Source: Lingula anatina
Lineage: Eukaryota > Brachiopoda > Lingulata > Lingulida > Lingulidae
DNA length: 64,000 nucleotides
NCBI RefSeq assembly: GCF_001039355.2
Contig: NW_019776180.1
Location: forward strand, 1-64,000
Direction: 5' to 3'
Shown: positions 57,801 through 64,000 of the stretch, piece by piece
How the letters are laid out: each line of letters opens with the position of its first letter
Numbering within the stretch: position 1 is the stretch's first letter
Position numbers and translations under genes: made by a program
The notes under the pieces: model-generated
Database searches by the model: none
Seen by the model: the letters and a program-made list of their open reading frames with translations, nothing else
What the model was told of the DNA's origin: nothing

Positions 57801-60800
57801 GAGGGGGCTGCACCCCAGCCTCAACCCCCTTTAGATACAAAACAGCAGCAGCAGCAACAGGGCAGATACACTCGGCCCTACAGCTCTAAGACAGCAGCAA
57901 CTAGTATAACTAGTGCTTATATGAATCCATCTATGGGGGTCGGTCCTAGTGCGGTTGCCTCGCCTTCCTCCCACCCAGCTGTGAGTGCAGTCTACAGAGA
58001 CGTTCCACAACCTTCCAGGCAAGAACGCACTGTAGATGGTGCCAGGGATCAGGATTTGAATCAGATTCCCGGAGGAAAAGGGTCCAATTTAAGTGGTGCT
58101 GAGCAGAGGAGAGAGGAATCAGCACAGGAGGAACAAGAGGGATCCGTAGGAGGCTCAGATGCCACGGATCCCAGTAAGACGCAACCCAGGGGAATTTTAA
58201 AACGTTCTCCGGTCAAGTCGGCCCCACATTCCAGGACAGTGTTTTCCAGAGGACAAACTGGAACGACTAGTGCCCCCAAAGTGGGCAGTCACGAGGTGAA
58301 AGACAGCATTGAACTGAATAGGGAACATATACAACAGCAAAAACAGGAGAAAAAGGTGAGCTAAAGGTTGCATTGAACAGTTTAATATACATTGCATAAC
58401 TCAGATACTTAGGGACCAGAAAAATTACACAATGTTGGGCAATGTTCTTTTAACTGATACTTAAAAGTTTCAGTTAATACTTAAGAAAAAAATCTTTTCA
58501 AAAAAATCTTTTCTACAAGGTGACTTTACATACCTATGCAGGTTCTACTGTTAAGTTTTAAGGCAATATCAATTCACTATACGAGATGCCCAATTTGAAG
58601 GATTATTATTTTCTAAAAGTCTGGGTCAACATTAATGCATTTTTCCTGAATAACAGGCAGGTAAAGTAGTTGAATGTGTTTGTGAGATAAAAAAAATTGA
58701 TTTAGGCTGGCAGACAAAAATTGATTACAACTCATCAGGATTGGGATCCTCCCAGTAATGGATATTATTTTTAATACAGATACCAATGACACTGCCAAGA
58801 ATGCTTTTAGTGCAGTAGAGGAACACAATAAAAAACCACTGAATCATACCCAATACATGCATGCCAATATCTGGATTCTGTGAAAAAGAAAACCAATTGG
58901 GACAGCCAGAAAATTAGATAATTAGAAACTTAACTTCATCTTCAATATTCAAAGACTTCCATGATGTTTTCAGTTATTTTCACAAATTATCCCTTTAAAA
59001 AATCTCAAAGGATACAAACTTTTACTTGACTTTCTATTGAATCAGGTAATAGCCAGCAGCAATGACAGTTATAATACAAATATCACATTACAAGTATCCC
59101 CGAAAGAGCACAGGCAGTAATTGTATTTGCCAACATTAGCTTGTCTATTTGGAGGTTTTGTCCAAATTTAAAGAAGTAAATGCATTTCTTAAAGAATAGT
59201 CTGTGAATTTATTTGGGATTGTTAGTGTGTCTATTTGGACATTTTGTCCCAATGGACAAAAGTGCCAATGGCACTTGTTTCATATCTAGGTCATAGGAGT
59301 TTTAGTTTGCTTTTCCACTGAATTTTATTTGACAAAGGAAATTAAGGCTCATATTTTACAGGTATATAAACTGTACAGAGTAATGTAATAGTGTCCTCAT
59401 TGTGTGAATTATATGCTCATTTATTGAAGTGCTTAACTTTTATTCTAGCTGGGTTACTGTTATCCAAATTACTCTCTTTATATTTGTTAGTTTCTAGATA
59501 TATATCAATAGCAATAGCAAGTTAGTTGAAGAAGCGTGGTTAAACTTATTTTTTACGGTATTTTTTCTCTCTCTGTAAGATCTTTTTCCCTTGAATAGTT
59601 TTTCTTTTAGCTATATTATTCTTGTTAAAAAGAAAAGTCAGTTGCACCTGATATTAATAATTTTGGTATAAGATGCTAGAGATAACAATTATGGTAAAAT
59701 GTTTAAATAGGTTAAAAAATGATTCCTCTATCACATTGTTCTGTCGGGTCAATTTCAAAAATCAGTTCACAGAAGCAAAAATCTCAAGGGCCCACTATTA
59801 AGGTAAATATTTGAACCAATATTTGCACATGCTTTTTTAAAAACTTTGTTCAGCTTTTCAGTTATTCCTTTATTGGTTTAAAAACAACTAAATTGGCTAA
59901 TATTACAGCACAAGAGGAAGAAATCAGTGAGGTTTGCTGACCTGGCCTACGAGGATGAGGACAGTGGTGAGGACAGCCAGGAGGAGGCCATTGAGGAGAC
60001 AGTGTACAGGGCCAAACCTGGCGAGAAACAGAAACAGGAGGAGCAAGGTATTTACTTTGATTTATTTTTACAGATTTTATTTTATTTTATTTTATTTATT
60101 TCATTCATGTATTCAACTTTATGTTCCTCAATTATTTATTTATACAAATGCTTTATTATGCTGAGATTAATAAGAAATGACCTTTTTCTCTTAAGTTAGC
60201 ACCCTTCCAACTTATTTATCTTGAAAAGAAACAATGCTCAGACTAGTCTGTGTAGTTTTTTTTTTTTATATTTAAAAGTGATAAGATATATCCTACCATA
60301 TTAAAGCAGAATAACTTTTCACATATAGAACATGTTTTTGAAATATATTTTTTCTAATATCGTGAATTACTTTTTTGTCATAAGTACAGCAATTATTACA
60401 GCTTTCCTTCAAATTCATTACAGCCAAAATAGTCAAAACCATTCCACAGACAGACAAGAAACCTCCCATAGCAAGAGCAGTATCTGCTAAGACCACTCCT
60501 ACGGCCACCTCTCAGAAGACAGTGGTCACTGCTCGGTCAATCAGTGCAGGCGTGGTCAGACGAGGTGGCCACATACAGCCTAAGCCAGCCTTCACACCCA
60601 CGGCGACTAGTCAGAGAACTGTGTACTCTAACAGGAGTGACCCCTCCTCAAACACCACCAGTGTCCAGCATCAAAGTCCAGCTGTGATGACCTATACAAA
60701 TGCTACAGTGTATGAGCAAAATAAGCAGTCCGGAAAACCCACACCAGGTGGTGCTGTTACAGTACACACAGCCGGTGCCAGTTATACTCCGCCTTCCACT

Positions 60801-61462
60801 AACACATATACCAGTAAACCTTCTGCCGGTGCTCCAGTAGTTAGTCAGAACAATGGGGGGAATGGGGATCATAAACCTAAATACCCCGAACCTACCTACG
60901 ATGCAAATGGATTAAGATTGGACCGAACTCCCACCGATGATGAAATCAACTGGTTATGGGAGAAGGTTCGAACGTGCCTGAATAGGGACTCGAAAAGCTC
61001 AGGGACAACTGATAGTGGGGTACCACCTTCTATGAACTCAGAAAATTCTACAGTTGCCACTTATAGACAAACTGCCCCTGTTTCTCAAAAACTCATCGAT
61101 GGGACGAGTTTACTCGGTGGTGGGACTCCCAGCACCATAGCAACTTCAAGACCACAAAAAGTCACCAAAATCACAGCTCAAATGATTAAGGATGGAAGTA
61201 CTGTTGATCAGAATTTTGCGAGAAGACGCACAGGAAGTGATGGTGGTTTTGGAAATCGAACGACTTTGTTGCAACAGAGAAAGCAGCAGGCGGCAGCAGG
61301 AAATCAGTATAAACATTTACAGCAGGGAGGGGCTCCCCTGCAGTACGTGGTGTATCAGCACCCTGTCCCCAGTCATCAACCACCTACTGCTGTGAATGGT
61401 GCTGGCCAAGGTCAGGATGGTGAGTACTGGCTAGTCTATACATATTAATGTCAAATGAGTAT

Positions 61463-61509
<47 letters not shown>

Positions 61510-63759
61510 TTAGCAATTTAAAAATTTATTTTATTCTAGTTATATCTTAGTAGATCATTTACTAGTGCTTGTCCTTAGCCTTTTTTTCCATCCCAAGAAA
61601 TTTTGAAAAAAAAATATCGTCAGGCTGTTACTTTGCTATTTAAAATGAAACATACATCTGTGTGTATTTTTTTTTCCTTCTTTTTCTTTTTTTATGAAGT
61701 TTTTTTTCTAGAAAAGCCTTAAGAATAACAGTATTATCAGTTCCCTTTGTAAGAAACGTAGAGGAAGAAAAGCTATTGTAGCCTTTCTAACAAATCTCTA
61801 TATCTTTGAAGTAAAGTTAACCATTTACTTAAGCAGTTTTTATCAGTTCTTGTTAAAAGACATGGCCATCAAGTTTATTTTTTGTCATTGTAGTAAGTGA
61901 AAGTATGGCAGCCTTCCTGACAGGGGAGGCCCTGAGCAACCACCAGTCTATGTCTGAATCAGATATCCACCATGCTATGGAGCTAGCACAGCAGAGACAG
62001 CAAGTGGCCAATGCTGCCAGGCCAGCACAGAAAGGTAAAATGCTGCATTGATATGATATCGATTGATTATTCTGTGACAGCAATGTGCAGATGAACTGTG
62101 TGCTGCAAATGAAAGAAGTCGGGTCATTTAATTGAAGAAATCGGGGTCATTTACTGACTTGGTTTGATATGAAAATCTCACAGTGCAATGTACTCTCTGT
62201 AGTTAGGCACTAGATTTGCATTTTTTTGGAAAAAAGAAAATTAGTCAAAACTTTAAAAGATAAAATGTAGTTTTTGTTTGTTAAAATCCTTTTCAGTTGG
62301 TAAATCTTGAAAAAGTAATATATTGAAGTGAGGGTGTGTGAATTTTTTTAGTAATTACTGAGTAATAATAATAATAATAATAATAATATTTTGAGTAATG
62401 TGTTTCTGTTTTTTTTTTCGCCCTTTCAGTACCCACTGCTCTTTCTATTGAAGAACAAAGACTCCTACAGTCTCTTGACAGGTTAAATGAAAGATTAAGA
62501 GGTAAGAATATTGTTGCAAAACATGTAGGAATACTTACCTTTAAGGCACAGATAAAATATGAACATTTTTCTCTGGCTCAAATAGCCTTATTCAGTTTAA
62601 AAAATATTAGTGTGAAATGTGTAAACAGGTGCAGGAAAAGACTGTTTTTTACACATAGAGAAAAACACAACTCCATTATCTCAAAATCCCCGTATTTCTG
62701 AGCATTAAAGACGCATCATGGTGTATCATTTTGAATTTTTTTTACACAAAAAGAAAAAAAATGAAGGAATAAATTCACTCTCCTGATTTAGTTATTATCT
62801 GGACTGTAAAATGCACTAACCTTATCAGTTGAAAAGCACTAGCATTTGGCAGTTATTTCTATCTCTGTCAATTTAATAGACTTACCTTTTGAATTGGCAT
62901 AATTGAGATTTATCATATTAAATCAATAGTTCACTTTTATCAAATTAATTATCAGAAGCCAAGTTGTGAAATACCACCATGGCAAATTCAGCCAGACATT
63001 ATTTTGCCATTTGGTTCTGTCATTATCTTTGATTTTTCTTTTCCCTGTATCCTGTTTCTGTGCTTAAAATGACCTTCTCTTTCGCAAAAAAAGATCCTCT
63101 GTGCAAAGTAGGTAATGATAAAGTTTCCAAAGTAAAATGCATTCTCTTGAGCATGATAATGCAGGAAGCATTTAGAGACCTCGAAATCTCTATAGCTATT
63201 GATTGAACTCTTCCCCTTAACCAAGAAATGGTGATCTGTTTCCAAAGAAAGCCTGAGGATGGGTTGATTTACATGTAATGTGTCTATAGTTAATGTTTCA
63301 TTCATGACAGAGTGGGTAGGGATTAGTGAGGTATTACAAATTATAGCCCTGATTTGGGCTGTTCATTTCATTATGCTTAAACTTTGGGGTGCTAACATTT
63401 GCATGTAATTTCAGCTGAATTTTATTACAAAATTGGATATTCCTAATTTGTTCCAAGTGGAATGATTATTATCAACATGACAAATTAGAGGGGGGTTGTA
63501 TATTAGGTTAACATTATGACTTTTAGATTCCTTGTTGTATTGAACGGTTTCTAATGTTGTGGCTTATTTTTAGATTTGATGTAAAAATCCTAGCAGTTTT
63601 TTCCAAATTTTTTCCAATATAAAATTATTACTTCTATGGAGTTTTCAATTTTTTTACTTCATTTTTTTTTTTCATATCTTTCATGTTTTTTTTACTTGTT
63701 CTTCAGTGGTAACAGATAATAGCACAAGTCCTGCATCCCAGCAGAAGCAACCTAACCCG
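50362..63759 (+). CDS. CEP126: CEP126-like centrosomal/ciliary protein, 5' part of gene
   Basis: Exons: 50362-50397 (tentative first exon), 51953-52149, 55346-55497, 56164-58355, 59909-60047, 60424-61419, 61894-62034, 62430-62501, 63707-63759, continuing past the window. All joins keep phase; 1,326 codons are present. Matches to vertebrate CEP126: a basic coiled-coil start (RRKALAAKKKLEAQKEEKRR, ATERFQRNN), then TPALEEALRAV, then LFEQQLEEQQRKL with SSADSLEAHN, and late in the protein LSIEEQRLLQSLDRLNERL. CEP126 sits at centrosomes and cilium bases and supports spindle and cilium formation in human cells. The large 2.2 kb exon is low-complexity, rich in Gln, Ser, Asn. Exon 59909 contains KKSVRFAD, a possible PP1-docking RVxF-type motif. 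The first exon is predicted only from frame and splice sites; the others are firm. Confidence 0.85.
52165..52235. repeat. (TTTA)n and (TTA)n microsatellite
   Basis: Compound simple repeat just after the second exon of the CEP126-like gene (donor at 52150). Confidence 0.85.
52936..53146. mobile_element. Palindromic MITE copy 5 (GATCGATC family)
   Basis: Starts AGACTGGGTTCCCATACCTGG and ends AATACGATAGGGAATGGTCCC. Shares ATCTAACAGGATTGATCCATC-type and TTGATTGCAATTTAG landmarks with copy 4. Lies in the second intron of the CEP126-like gene. It is directly followed by a 30-bp tandem duplication of its last bases (GGGAATGGTCCCTTAGTCC, repeated near 53178). Confidence 0.75.
53401..53553. repeat. 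Long imperfect hairpin in a CEP126-like intron
   Basis: Left arm 53401-53464 (CTGGGCTCCGTATCTC... ATTCCAT) pairs with right arm 53491-53553 (ATGGAATCGAGAC... GAGCCCTGG) around a 26-base loop. The arms match over most of 63 bp. The sequence is markedly more GC- and CpG-rich than its surroundings and contains GCATGCATGCGC. The long open frames on both strands here arise from the palindrome. Confidence 0.85.
54828..54861. repeat. Poly-A tract, 34 bases
   Basis: Pure A run in the second intron of the CEP126-like gene. No element body could be recognised upstream. Confidence 0.85.
57180..57332 (+). repeat. Coding minisatellite, four 36-39 bp units
   Basis: Within the large exon of the CEP126-like gene. 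The first two units encode GRVGTEINSQPNL identically; the next two read GRVGADYSQPNQ and GRSGPETYAQPSQ. Units are in frame, so copy-number change would not disturb translation. Confidence 0.9.
61457..61512. repeat. (ATTT)n microsatellite
   Basis: About 14 ATTT units roughly 40 bp after the donor of the exon ending at 61419 in the CEP126-like gene. Confidence 0.9.
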
Positions 63760-64000
63760 GTAAGTATGTGTTAGAGAAATGTATTGACATTCAAAGTTAA
63801 TTGCACAACATAAACATATATAATGATGTAGCAAAGTTTATTTTCCAAATTATGTAGTGTAAGTAGGTGTTAACTAAACTGCATAATTCAGTGTTCACAC
63901 TTGCATTTTTGTTTAATGTTGTTTAGAAAGATGGCACCTTTTTTACCAGCACAGTTGAATGTTGAAACTAGATATTGAGTGAATTGCTTCAATTTTAACT

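Noticed and set aside
56296-58397. Minus-strand frames opposite the large CEP126-like exon
   Set aside because: Antisense to a phase-consistent coding exon; low-complexity Leu/Ser products of the CAG- and AGC-rich sense strand.

Overview
The window is nuclear DNA of an animal. Genes are split by many GT-AG introns, coding exons are islands in AT-rich non-coding DNA, and there are long microsatellites, small inverted-repeat transposons and a few assembly Ns. Protein similarity, recalled and not searched, is closest to bilaterian families with clear vertebrate counterparts. The repeat style (many hairpin elements, a Tc1/mariner relic, a non-LTR tail) suits a marine invertebrate such as a mollusc or other lophotrochozoan, but the species cannot be named from this sequence.

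Positions 2582-29390, minus strand: an intact gene for REV3L, the catalytic subunit of DNA polymerase zeta. I could place 34 coding exons whose reading phases all match. They sum to 11,127 nt, or 3,708 residues plus stop. One giant 5.9 kb exon carries the disordered centre. The polymerase motifs, both REV7-binding segments (the second divergent) and both C-terminal cysteine motifs are visible.

Positions 28006-35438: a 3.5 kb segment holding REV3L coding exon 1 occurs twice in tandem, separated by about 340 bp of foreign repeat sequence. Both exon copies are intact and encode the same residues. The join lies at a poly-C run with an N, so an uncollapsed haplotype is as likely as a true duplication.

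Positions 35439-41592: intergenic or REV3L upstream sequence with inverted-repeat elements and an assembly gap. Positions 41593-44134, plus strand: a seven-exon gene for a 259-residue protein that I do not recognise. Positions 44573-50260: a gene-poor stretch with a 2 kb degenerate AT-rich satellite and several hairpins.

Positions 50362-63759 and beyond, plus strand: the 5' part of a CEP126-like centrosome/cilium gene, nine exons and 1,326 codons, running off the right edge.

The main non-genic theme is foldback DNA: one small palindromic transposon family with five copies, a second hairpin family with two copies, and several single long hairpins. Some sit at the breakpoints of the REV3L duplication. 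I saw no tRNA, rRNA, CRISPR array or bacterial-type system.
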